NCBI GenBank assembly: GCA_031289815.1
Contig: JAITOS010000027.1
Span: forward strand, 1-11,791
Length of the DNA: 11,791 nucleotides
Direction: 5' to 3'
Origin: Peptococcaceae bacterium
GTDB taxonomy: Bacteria; Bacillota; Desulfitobacteriia; Desulfitobacteriales; Desulfitobacteriaceae
The position numbers were made by a program, and so were the translations under genes. Positions 1-6,501 of this stretch are shown here, one piece after another. The notes below the pieces were generated by a model. That model searched no databases, was not told where the DNA came from, and saw only the letters and a program-made list of their open reading frames with translations. Position 1 is the first letter of the stretch. Each line of letters begins with the position of its first letter.

Positions 1-30
1 AAACAGATATTTGATGCTCAAAGGAATAAA

Positions 31-37
31 GAGGTGA
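31..37 (+). promoter_or_regulatory. Shine-Dalgarno GAGGTGA overlapping the GTG start option
   Basis: GAGGTGA lies 5 nt before a TTG codon at 43 and contains the GTG at 34 that is the other start candidate. Both starts are in frame and the protein differs by only three N-terminal residues. The DTTLRDGEQ core is unaffected. Confidence 0.5.
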
Positions 38-1179
38 CGATTTTGAATCAGGATATAAAGATTGTGGATACAACGTTACGTGACGGCGAACAGACGGCGG
101 GCGTCGTTTTTTCTTATCAGGAAAAACTGCGGATTGCGCGTATATTGGATGAATTGGGCGTGCATCAGATTGAAGCCGGTATCCCGGTGATGGGCGGCGA
201 CGAGCAAAAAGCCATCAAGGAAATTTGCCGCTTGGGATTAAAAGCCAGTATCATGGGCTGGAACCGCCCGGTTATCGAGGATATCGAAAAATCCATCGCC
301 TGCGGCGTGGACTCCGTGGCGATCTCTATTTCCAGTTCCGATATTCATATCGAACATAAGTTGAAAACCACGCGGGAAGACGTGCTGGCGCGCATGGTGA
401 AAGCGACGGAATTCGCTAAAAAAGAGGGCTTGTACGTTTCGGTGAACGCCGAAGACGCCTCCCGCTCAGAAATGGATTTCCTCATTCAGTTTGCGGCGGC
501 GGCGAAGCAAGCCGGCGCGGATCGGTTGCGTTTTTGCGATACCGTGGGGACGCTGGAACCCTTTAGGACCTATGACACCATCTCCGCCCTGATTCGTCAG
601 GCGGGAATCGAGGTTGAAATGCATACGCATGACGATTTTGGTATGGCGACTGCCAATTCTCTGGCAGGGGTCAAGGCCGGGGCGAATTTCGTGGGCGTAA
701 CGATCAACGGTCTAGGGGAAAGAGCGGGAAACGCGGCCTTGGAAGAAGTCGTCATGGCCCTGAAGCATCTGATGAGTATTAATCTGAATTTTGCGACGGA
801 ACGCTTTGTCGAAGCGTCGGAATATGTATCGCGGGCTTCGGGCCGGATTTTGCCTCCGTGGAAATCAATTGTCGGCAAGAATATGTTCGCGCATGAATCG
901 GGCATCCATGCCGACGGCGCGCTGAAGAATCCTTTGACCTATGAGGTGTTCCAGCCGGAAGAAGTGGGCTTGGAGCGTCAGATCGTCATTGGCAAGCATT
1001 CGGGAACCGCTTCCATTAAAGCGAAATTTACCGAATACGGACAGGCGCTGACGGAAGAGGAGGCGCGGGAAATGTTGGCGCGGGTCAGAGCGATGGCGAT
1101 TGATTTAAAACGCTCGCTGTTTGATAAAGAGTTGATCTATATTTTTGACGACATGAAGACGCAGAGAGCGGCGAATTAA
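34..1179 (+). CDS. nifV: Homocitrate synthase, NifV-like (DRE-TIM metallolyase)
   Basis: The predicted protein condenses acetyl-CoA with a 2-oxoacid, most likely 2-oxoglutarate to give homocitrate, in the cytoplasm. The 381-residue length fits NifV (about 380) and is shorter than LeuA, which has a C-terminal regulatory domain. Visible motifs, numbered from GTG 34, are the DRE-TIM signature DTTLRDGEQ (12-20; Arg16, Asp17, Glu19), metal-ligand histidines in MHTHDDFG (His197, His199), GLGERAGNAALEE (226-238), and HESGIHADG (287-295). The stretch SDIHIEHKL (102-110), with NAEDASR further on, is typical of NifV/homocitrate synthases. GTG 34 has AGGA at 22-25 as ribosome binding site; an alternative TTG at 43 is equally well placed behind GAGGTGA (31-37), giving a protein three residues shorter. 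No nif gene is in the window, so homocitrate may serve another pathway. (R)-citramalate synthase or Re-citrate synthase are less likely alternatives. A terminator follows directly. Confidence 0.88.
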   Translation: MTILNQDIKIVDTTLRDGEQTAGVVFSYQEKLRIARILDELGVHQIEAGIPVMGGDEQKAIKEICRLGLKASIMGWNRPVIEDIEKSIACGVDSVAISISSSDIHIEHKLKTTREDVLARMVKATEFAKKEGLYVSVNAEDASRSEMDFLIQFAAAAKQAGADRLRFCDTVGTLEPFRTYDTISALIRQAGIEVEMHTHDDFGMATANSLAGVKAGANFVGVTINGLGERAGNAALEEVVMALKHLMSINLNFATERFVEASEYVSRASGRILPPWKSIVGKNMFAHESGIHADGALKNPLTYEVFQPEEVGLERQIVIGKHSGTASIKAKFTEYGQALTEEEAREMLARVRAMAIDLKRSLFDKELIYIFDDMKTQRAAN

Positions 1180-1193
1180 TAAAGAAAAAAGAC

Positions 1194-1232
1194 CGATAAG
1201 AGTCAGTGCAGACTGCTTTTTATCGTTTTTTT
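1194..1232 (+). terminator. Intrinsic terminator after nifV
   Basis: CGATAA (1194-1199) pairs with TTATCG (1220-1225), and an inner AGTC/GACT pair (1201-1204 with 1211-1214) closes a six-base loop, leaving a small asymmetric bulge. Seven T residues follow at 1226-1232. It sits 14 nt after the nifV stop codon and 55 nt before the next start, so it separates nifV from the CPBP gene. An A-rich run upstream (1181-1190) could let it act in both directions. Confidence 0.7.
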
Positions 1233-1234
1233 AA

Positions 1235-1258
1235 GCAGGGACGCGGTTTTCTTCCTGC
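1235..1258 (+). repeat. Short inverted repeat in 5' leader of the CPBP gene
   Basis: GCAGGGA (1235-1241) can pair with TTCCTGC (1252-1258) over seven pairs including one G-U, with a 10-nt loop. No T-run follows, so it is not a terminator. It lies between the nifV terminator and the ribosome binding site at 1273-1277. Function unknown. Confidence 0.35.
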
Positions 1259-1286
1259 AAATCATATTATACGAGGAATTGTCGGC

Positions 1287-1994
1287 ATGAAGAAAAATTT
1301 AGAATCAATACCGCCGAACCCTGTCTGGAACGTATGGCAGGGTCTTTTATTAATATTATTGGTCACATTGGCGGAACTGCCGATAGGCTGGTTAAACAGT
1401 CAGCAAGACCTGAGCTTGCAATCCGGATTGCTCAGATTCTTAGCCGTCGGTTTTGGCGATTGCCTGTTGTATTTTTTGGTGGTGTTCCTGTTTCTGCGCT
1501 GGCTGAAATGCGGCTGGCGGGATCTTGGCTTCGTCCGGGCCGGGAAACCTTCCGCCTATTGGGGAGGAGTCTTGACAGGGGTGATCCTGTTCGTCGCGGT
1601 GGGCTTGCTGGGGAATGTATTGACAAAGCTCGTGGGAACCCCTGTCCCGCAAACCTTCGCGGAAGCGGTGAAGGGAGTGGCATATGGCTGGGAGTATCTC
1701 TTGCTTTTGTTGCTGGGAGGGGTCGTGGCGCCCTTAAAAGAAGAAATGATTTTCCGGGGCCTGATTTATCCTCCGCTACGTTCGGCGCTGGGGGCGGGAA
1801 AAGGGATCCTGGTCAATGGAATTTTTTTTGCCGCCTTGCATGTGGATATTATTCGTTTTTTGCCGCTGTTTCTGGGCGGCGTGGTCTTAACTTGGCTGTA
1901 TGAGCGGACAAAAAGCATTTGGCCGTCGGTTCTGGCGCATGGAACCTGGAACATACTCATGGCCGTTGCGCTTTGGATTCAGAAAGTAGGGTGA
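1287..1994 (+). CDS. CPBP (CAAX-like) family intramembrane metalloprotease
   Basis: Predicted integral-membrane glutamic-type/metalloprotease-like protein of the CPBP (Abi/Rce1) family, 235 residues. Hydrophobic segments lie at about 18-36, 56-72, 91-112, 136-150, 172-184 and 191-206. The four conserved motifs are all present: EExxxR (Glu152, Glu153, Arg157 in KEEMIFRG), the FxxxH motif (FAALH, His185), and HxxxN near the C-terminus (HGTWN, His218, Asn222). The start ATG 1287 is preferred because GAGGA at 1273-1277 is 9 nt upstream; an in-frame GTG at 1206 would lie inside the terminator of the previous gene. The rlmD-like gene starts 10 nt after the stop, so the two are probably co-transcribed. 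Substrate unknown: members range from prenyl-protein processing to bacteriocin immunity, and nothing here narrows that. Confidence 0.85.
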   Translation: MKKNLESIPPNPVWNVWQGLLLILLVTLAELPIGWLNSQQDLSLQSGLLRFLAVGFGDCLLYFLVVFLFLRWLKCGWRDLGFVRAGKPSAYWGGVLTGVILFVAVGLLGNVLTKLVGTPVPQTFAEAVKGVAYGWEYLLLLLLGGVVAPLKEEMIFRGLIYPPLRSALGAGKGILVNGIFFAALHVDIIRFLPLFLGGVVLTWLYERTKSIWPSVLAHGTWNILMAVALWIQKVG

Positions 1995-2004
1995 GGAGTC
2001 GAAG

Positions 2005-3312
2005 ATGCCTAATACGGAAACGTGTATCAACATCAGCATAGAACGATTGACCGGAGACGGCTGGGGTGTCGGCTATCATCAGGGAAAAATCACCTTTGTT
2101 CCGGGATGGCTACCCGGGGAGCGGGGAACAGCGGTGATCCGGGAAAGTAAAAAGAATTGGCAAAGAGCGGAGCCTGTGGTTTTGGAGGAGGTTTCTAGCC
2201 AACGGATTCAGCCCCCTTGTCCTGTCTTTGCCGTTTGCGGCGGCTGTCAATTACAGCATCTGCCGTATGAAGAAACCTTGCGCTGGAAGCGGGTCTGGCT
2301 GCAAGAGACGCTGGAGCGTATAGGGAAAATACAGGCGGAAATCAAGCCGGTGATTGCTATGCCGGACTCCTGGCGCTACCGTAATAAAGCTGTTTTGCAC
2401 CGGCAGAACGGTCAACTGGGATATTATCAGGAACGCAGCAACACGCTGGCCGCTTTCGAGGATTGTCTTCTTTTGAGCGAAGCCATGAATCGCTGGATCA
2501 AGGTAATGCGCGAGCATTTGCCGACCACCGGGCGGATACCCTCGGCCGTGACCCTGCGCGAGAATCAGATGGGGCGGCAGGGTCTGATCCTGCTGGAGGG
2601 GCTTCCGGAGTCAGCAACGGCGGCTAAGGTCGGGGAAGCCGGCGCTTGGCTGGCTGATTTAGCCGCGGCGTTGAACCCGTCGCCGCCGGAATTTTCCGTA
2701 GGAATGTGGGGACGGAGCAATCGGGGAAGCCTGAAGCATGTGTATGGACAGCGGTATCTGACGGTGAAAATTCAGGATATGGTTTTTGAGGTATCGCCGC
2801 TGGCGTTTTTGCAGGTAAATGATCTCCAGACCGAAGTGTTGTACGGCAAGATTTTAGAATGGGCGGAGCTTGCCGGGTCCGAGGAGGTCTGGGATCTCTA
2901 TTGCGGGGTGGGAACAATTTCCCTGCTCCTGTCCCGCTGCGCCGGTCGGGTGGTCGGCTTTGACATCCACGCGGCGGCGGTCAACGACGCCAGACGTAAC
3001 GCTCAAGCCAATCAATGTGGGAATGTGGAGTTCAAAGAGGGCAAAGTTGAATGGGAAATCGTCGGGATGAAGACCAAGCCGGAGGTCATCGTGCTGGACC
3101 CGCCAAGAGCGGGAGCGCACCCCAAGGTGCTGGAAAAGATTCTGGAGGTTCAGCCGCGGCGGCTGATCTATGTTTCCTGTGATCCGGGGACGCTGGCGCG
3201 CGACTTGAAGCTATTGGCGGCCGGCGGGTTTGCGGTGGTCAAAGTGCAGCCGGTGGATATGTTTCCTTGGACGGGTCAGGTGGAGAGTATGGTTTTGCTG
3301 TCCGCGCTGTGA
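2005..3312 (+). CDS. rlmD: 23S rRNA (uracil-C5)-methyltransferase, RlmD/TrmA family
   Basis: Predicted SAM-dependent enzyme that methylates C5 of a uridine, most likely in 23S rRNA (U1939-type site). The 435 residues hold an N-terminal TRAM RNA-binding domain (about 5-62), a [4Fe-4S] cysteine set (Cys72, Cys78, Cys81 in CPVFAVCGGC, and Cys154), and a C-terminal Rossmann methyltransferase. Key residues are the SAM loop DLYCGVGT (297-304), DPPRAG (365-370), the catalytic nucleophile Cys392 in SCDPGTLARD, and the general base Glu427 in TGQVES. All catalytic residues are present, so it should be active. Firmicute members include RlmCD, which modifies two sites, so substrate number cannot be read from sequence. 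Ribosome binding site GAGGAG at 1993-1998 overlaps the upstream stop codon and is 6 nt from ATG 2005. Confidence 0.9.
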   Translation: MPNTETCINISIERLTGDGWGVGYHQGKITFVPGWLPGERGTAVIRESKKNWQRAEPVVLEEVSSQRIQPPCPVFAVCGGCQLQHLPYEETLRWKRVWLQETLERIGKIQAEIKPVIAMPDSWRYRNKAVLHRQNGQLGYYQERSNTLAAFEDCLLLSEAMNRWIKVMREHLPTTGRIPSAVTLRENQMGRQGLILLEGLPESATAAKVGEAGAWLADLAAALNPSPPEFSVGMWGRSNRGSLKHVYGQRYLTVKIQDMVFEVSPLAFLQVNDLQTEVLYGKILEWAELAGSEEVWDLYCGVGTISLLLSRCAGRVVGFDIHAAAVNDARRNAQANQCGNVEFKEGKVEWEIVGMKTKPEVIVLDPPRAGAHPKVLEKILEVQPRRLIYVSCDPGTLARDLKLLAAGGFAVVKVQPVDMFPWTGQVESMVLLSAL

Positions 3313-3330
3313 TAAGCTGGAGGAGCTTGA

Positions 3331-3438
3331 GTGATCGAAATCAAAAATCTGGTAAAGACTTTTAGGGAGACGAAAGCGCGCGGCGGTTTTTCAGTTCGTC
3401 GGGCGTTGGCGGCTGGCGAAAAGGGCAAGGGTTCGTAG
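3331..3438 (+). pseudogene. 5' remnant of an ABC-transporter ATP-binding protein gene
   Basis: A GTG at 3331, with GGAGGAG at 3319-3325 five nt upstream, opens MIEIKNLVKTFRETKA, the standard beginning of a NatA-type ABC ATPase. After about 16 codons the similarity stops, the frame continues as an Arg/Gly/Ala-rich stretch, and TAG at 3436-3438 ends it at 35 codons. No Walker A, signature or Walker B follows in any frame of this strand before the next gene. I read it as a truncated gene whose body was lost by recombination around position 3380. The rest of the gene is not elsewhere in the window. It could still be expressed as a short peptide because its ribosome binding site is intact. Confidence 0.6.
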
Positions 3439-3459
3439 TGTAAGGAAGGAGAGCGCGAT

Positions 3460-3807
3460 ATGTGCTGTGAGGCCGGAAACATAGCGGCTAACAAGCCGAA
3501 ACCATTCAAAATCCGGCTGATCGCCATGCTGCTGTGCGTCTGCTTTATTGCCGCACTGCTCCTTTCGGCGCTTTTTATCCTGACCCACGCGCAGCACGAA
3601 CACGACCACGACGGCGCGGACGGAAGCTGTGCCACCTGCGCCCATATGACTGCGCTGGGAAATCTGCTCAAACAGCTATCGACCCCGGTAGTCACGGCTA
3701 CCACCGCTATGGGAGCTCTGTTCGCCATAAGATTTTCTTTGAAGCCACGCCATCGGCGCTTCGTCTTTTCGACGCTTGTCATCCTGAAAGTCAGATTGAA
3801 TAATTGA
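3460..3807 (+). CDS. Small two-TM membrane protein with His/Cys-rich extracytoplasmic loop, zinc cassette
   Basis: 115-residue protein of unassigned function. It has a basic N-terminus with Cys2-Cys3, a TM segment at about 20-42, a loop with His43, His46, His48 and His50 spaced by Asp/Glu and Gln, a CxxC pair (Cys57, Cys60) followed by His62, a second hydrophobic segment at about 74-92, and a basic C-terminus ending in KVRLNN. The His cluster plus CxxC-x-H is a plausible metal-binding site on the outer face. AAGGAG at 3446-3451 is 8 nt before ATG 3460 and fixes the start. It is the first gene of the ZnuA-ZnuC-ZnuB cluster and reads the same way, with a 127-nt gap before the ZnuA start. From memory, similar small proteins occur next to zinc ABC genes in Clostridia, but I know of no characterised member. 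A role as metal chaperone, sensor or importer accessory is inference. Confidence 0.7.
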   Translation: MCCEAGNIAANKPKPFKIRLIAMLLCVCFIAALLLSALFILTHAQHEHDHDGADGSCATCAHMTALGNLLKQLSTPVVTATTAMGALFAIRFSLKPRHRRFVFSTLVILKVRLNN

Positions 3808-3810
3808 AAT

Positions 3811-3825
3811 AACCTCCGCAAGGTT
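3811..3825 (+). repeat. Short inverted repeat upstream of znuA
   Basis: AACCT (3811-3815) and AGGTT (3821-3825) flank CCGCA, four bases after the stop of the small membrane protein gene. The stem is only 5 bp and lacks a T-run, so it may be an operator half-site pair, an mRNA hairpin, or chance. Confidence 0.2.
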
Positions 3826-3882
3826 AGGCGATGTCCTTTGATAACGACGCTCTTTTGGCGCTGTTTTTAGGGGGACGTTCAT

Positions 3883-3927
3883 ATGGCCTTGTATTTTTAT
3901 GCCCAAAAACAAAAAAATGGAGGTTAG
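3883..3927 (+). other. Possible 14-codon leader ORF before znuA
   Basis: A run GGGGGA (3870-3875) precedes ATG 3883 by 7 nt, opening a 14-codon frame (MALYFYAQKQKNGG) ended by TAG at 3925-3927, just before the znuA start at 3935. Its end overlaps the znuA ribosome binding site (GGAGG, 3919-3923), a layout that could couple the two. The frame is short enough to arise by chance. Confidence 0.2.
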
Positions 3928-3934
3928 ATATCAG

Positions 3935-4921
3935 ATGAAACGATTGAGTGCCTTGGCCTTGGCGGCATTGCTGATATTGCTTATACTGACGCTGGCGGCT
4001 TGCGCCCGGATTCCGGCTGACAGCCAAAGCGACGTCCTGAACCCTGACGCCAACGATAAAATCAGCGTGATCGCCACCACTTTCGCGCCCTACGATTTCA
4101 CGCGTGAAATCACCGGCGGCAAGGCGGAGGTCGCCATGCTGCTGCCCCCGGCTTCCGAGAGTCACTCCTTTGAACCGTCGCCGCAGGATATCGTCAATAT
4201 TCAAAATTGCGACGTCTTCATCTATGTCGGCGGCGACTCCGACGCCTGGGTAGACGAGGTGCTGGAATCTATGGACACCAGTAAAATGAAGCTGATCACC
4301 CTGATGGACTGCGTGGACGTGGTCGAGGAAGAAATCATTCCGGGCATGGAGGCTGAGGAAGAGCCGGAAGAGGACGAGGGTGATGCGAAGCCGGAATACG
4401 ACGAACACGTCTGGACTTCACCGCGCAATGCCAGGTTGATTGTGCAAAAGATTGCCAATACGCTCTGCGAGGTTGACAGCCTGAACGCCGCGGTTTATAC
4501 GCAAAATTTAATAGATTACAGTGAAAAATTAGCCGAATTGGACGGGAAGTTCCAGGAGGTGGTGGCTAGCGCCGTCCGCAAAACGCTGGTGTTCGGCGAC
4601 CGTTTCCCCTTCCGCTATTTTGTGGACGCCTATGGGCTGAACTATGCGGCGGCGTTCCCCGGCTGCTCCACCGAAACGGAACCGAGCGCCAAGACCGTCA
4701 AATTCCTGATTGACAAAATTAACGACGAACAGATTCCCGTGATCTTCCACATTGAACTGTCCAATCAGAAAATGGCCAACACCATCGCGGAGGCCACCGG
4801 CGCAAAGGTACGCCTGCTGCACGCCTGCCACAATGTGTCACGGGACGATTTTAAAAACGGCGAAAGCTATCTGAGCCTGATGACCCGGAATGTGGAAACC
4901 CTAAAGGAGGCGCTGCAATAA
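3935..4921 (+). CDS. znuA: Metal ABC transporter substrate-binding lipoprotein, ZnuA/AdcA-like variant
   Basis: Extracytoplasmic lipoprotein of the cluster A-I family that captures Zn2+ (or Mn2+) and delivers it to the ZnuB permease. The 328-residue protein begins with a signal peptide and lipobox LAAC with Cys23. ATG 3935 is preferred because GGAGG (3919-3923) lies 11 nt upstream. Ligand His77 sits in ESHSFEPSP and His158 in DEHVWTSP, both standard. The third histidine, normally in an FHDAF-like motif, is replaced: the sequence reads FGDRFPFRY with Gly221-Asp222. A late motif LHACHNVS adds His296, Cys298 and His299 near where the fourth ligand Asp/Glu usually lies. The loop before His158, often His-rich in ZnuA, is instead very acidic (EEEIIPG...EEEPEEDEGD, about 131-149). 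These differences suggest a distinct metal-site subfamily, so zinc is likely but not certain. It is followed 1 nt after its stop by znuC. Confidence 0.85.
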   Translation: MKRLSALALAALLILLILTLAACARIPADSQSDVLNPDANDKISVIATTFAPYDFTREITGGKAEVAMLLPPASESHSFEPSPQDIVNIQNCDVFIYVGGDSDAWVDEVLESMDTSKMKLITLMDCVDVVEEEIIPGMEAEEEPEEDEGDAKPEYDEHVWTSPRNARLIVQKIANTLCEVDSLNAAVYTQNLIDYSEKLAELDGKFQEVVASAVRKTLVFGDRFPFRYFVDAYGLNYAAAFPGCSTETEPSAKTVKFLIDKINDEQIPVIFHIELSNQKMANTIAEATGAKVRLLHACHNVSRDDFKNGESYLSLMTRNVETLKEALQ

Positions 4922-4922
4922 T

Positions 4923-5669
4923 ATGGCGCTCATTACCTGTGAAGACGCTTCTTTCGCCTACGAGGGGATAACCGCCGTCAGCGGCCTTAATTTAGAGGTG
5001 CGCGGCGGAGAGTATTTATGTATCGTCGGCGAGAACGGCTCCGGCAAAAGTACTCTCATCAAGGGCTTGCTGGGTTTGAAAAAACCGCAAAGCGGCAGCG
5101 TCTTGCTGGGTGACGGCCTGAAAACAAACGAAATCGGCTATCTGCCTCAACAGACCGCTGCGCAAAAAGATTTCCCCGCGAGCGCTTATGAAGTCGCCCT
5201 TTCCGGGCGGCTCAGCGCTTGCGGCCTGCGGCCTTTCTATTCCAAGGCGGATAAGGCGGCGACCGATGAAAATTTAGCGCGCCTAGGCGTGAAAGACTTG
5301 CGGGGCAGATGTTACCGCGAATTATCCGGCGGCCAGCAGCAACGGGTGCTGCTGGCGCGGGCACTGGGCGCGACCCGGAAAATGCTGCTCCTGGACGAGC
5401 CGGTAGCCGGACTGGATCCGGTGGCGACGCAGGATTTGTACCGCGCCATCGAAAAGATCAACCGCGAAACCGGGATTACCATCCTTATGGTTTCTCACGA
5501 CATCCGCAGCGCGGTCAAATACGCCAGCCATATCCTCCACCTGAAAAACACGCCGCTATTCTTCGGTAAAACGGCGGACTATGTAAAATCCGGCGCGGGG
5601 ACAGGCTTCTTAGGGGAGTTTGCCGCGTCGGGGAACCGTCCCCCGCAAGGAGGTGGGCGGCATGATTGA
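4923..5669 (+). CDS. znuC: Metal ABC transporter ATP-binding protein, ZnuC-like
   Basis: Cytoplasmic ATPase that drives the zinc/manganese importer. The 248 residues contain a complete nucleotide-binding domain: Walker A GENGSGKST (36-44), Q-loop LPQQ (74-77), signature LSGGQQQR (134-141), Walker B MLLLDEP (154-160), D-loop GLDP, and H-switch His192 in VSHD. The start ATG 4923 is 1 nt after the znuA stop; AAAGGAGG at 4903-4910, inside the znuA 3' end, is its ribosome binding site at 12-nt spacing. The last about 20 residues (GEFAASGNRPPQGGGRHD) are unconserved because they are encoded over the ribosome binding site of znuB, which starts 8 nt before this stop. No C-terminal regulatory domain is present. 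Confidence 0.92.
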   Translation: MALITCEDASFAYEGITAVSGLNLEVRGGEYLCIVGENGSGKSTLIKGLLGLKKPQSGSVLLGDGLKTNEIGYLPQQTAAQKDFPASAYEVALSGRLSACGLRPFYSKADKAATDENLARLGVKDLRGRCYRELSGGQQQRVLLARALGATRKMLLLDEPVAGLDPVATQDLYRAIEKINRETGITILMVSHDIRSAVKYASHILHLKNTPLFFGKTADYVKSGAGTGFLGEFAASGNRPPQGGGRHD

Positions 5670-6501
5670 CCTCTTGACGGAGATGTTTTCCTACGCTTTC
5701 CTCGTCCGCGCCGTCGTCGTCGGCTCGTTGGTGTCGCTCTGCGCCGCCTTGCTCGGCGTGAGCCTGGTGCTGAAACGTTACTCCATGATCGGCGACGGCC
5801 TCTCGCACGTAGGTTTCGGCACGCTGGCCATCGCCACGGCGCTGAACGCCGCCTCACTGACGGTTTCTATTCCCGTCGTACTCGCGGCGGCCTTCCTGCT
5901 GCTGCGCCTCAGCGAAAACAGCAAGATTAAAGGCGACGCCGCCATCGCCCTGATTTCCACCGGTTCCCTGGCGATCGGCGTAGTGGTCATATCCCTGACG
6001 ACCGGCATGAACACGGACGTATGCAATTACCTGTTCGGCAGTATCCTGGCGATGAGCCATGCCGACGTCCGGCTGAGCATTACCCTTGCCGTCATCGTGC
6101 TGACATTGTTTGCCCTGTTCTATCATAAAATTTTCGCGGTCACCTTTGATGAAACCTTCGCGCGGGCGACCGGCGCTAAAACCGGGCTGTACAATATGCT
6201 GATCGCCTTTTTAACGGCGATTACGATTGTGCTGGGCATGAAGATGATGGGCGCGCTGCTGATATCCAGTCTGCTGATCTTTCCCGCGCTGACCTCCATG
6301 CGGCTGTGCAAAAAGTTCAAAACCGTGACCGTCTGCTCGGCTTTTGTTTCGCTCGTCTGCTTTTTCATCGGGGTGGTGGCTTCCTACCTGTACGCCACGC
6401 CTACCGGCGCCAGCGTCGTCATCGTCAACATCGCCGCCTTTCTGCTGTTTTGGACGGCAAAGCTGCGCGGGATCATCCGAAAAAGGAGGGTTTCATCATG
6501 A
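5662..6501 (+). CDS. znuB: Metal ABC transporter permease, ZnuB-like
   Basis: Integral-membrane subunit of the importer, 279 residues with about eight hydrophobic segments (roughly 11-37, 50-82, 96-114, 120-132, 137-154, 178-194, 197-212, 223-244 and 250-265, some merging). The family motif GDGLSHVGFGT (44-54, with Asp45 and His49) lies after TM1, and MMGALLISSLLIFPA (195-209) is the conserved translocation-path signature. AAGGAGGT at 5647-5654 is 7 nt before ATG 5662, which overrides in-frame upstream start options. It overlaps znuC by 8 nt, and its stop overlaps the following ATG (ATGA at 6498-6501), so translation of the three genes is probably coupled. Confidence 0.92.
   Translation: MIDLLTEMFSYAFLVRAVVVGSLVSLCAALLGVSLVLKRYSMIGDGLSHVGFGTLAIATALNAASLTVSIPVVLAAAFLLLRLSENSKIKGDAAIALISTGSLAIGVVVISLTTGMNTDVCNYLFGSILAMSHADVRLSITLAVIVLTLFALFYHKIFAVTFDETFARATGAKTGLYNMLIAFLTAITIVLGMKMMGALLISSLLIFPALTSMRLCKKFKTVTVCSAFVSLVCFFIGVVASYLYATPTGASVVIVNIAAFLLFWTAKLRGIIRKRRVSS

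Noticed and set aside
1206..1286. Upstream GTG start for the CPBP protein, adding 27 residues
   Set aside because: The codon lies inside the nifV terminator stem, and ATG 1287 has a proper ribosome binding site.
1334..1903. 189-codon frame on the plus strand inside the CPBP gene
   Set aside because: It is out of frame with a gene that has all CPBP motifs and a good ribosome binding site; the translation is Arg/Gly-rich without a family pattern.
3276..3821. 181-codon minus-strand frame across the rlmD end, ABC remnant and small membrane protein
   Set aside because: Low-complexity translation without motifs, antisense to better supported genes, with no ribosome binding site that I could find.
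3853..3869. Terminator-like CGC...GCG followed by five T residues between the small membrane protein gene and znuA
   Set aside because: Only about three base pairs can form, too weak for an intrinsic terminator.
3808..3934. Zur-type operator (TCGTAAT-N-ATTACGA) ahead of znuA
   Set aside because: No match to this consensus was seen here or before 3460; zinc control by Zur therefore rests on gene content only.
3824..4408. 194-codon minus-strand frame opposite znuA
   Set aside because: The plus strand encodes an unmistakable ZnuA; the antisense frame is a product of GC-rich codons.
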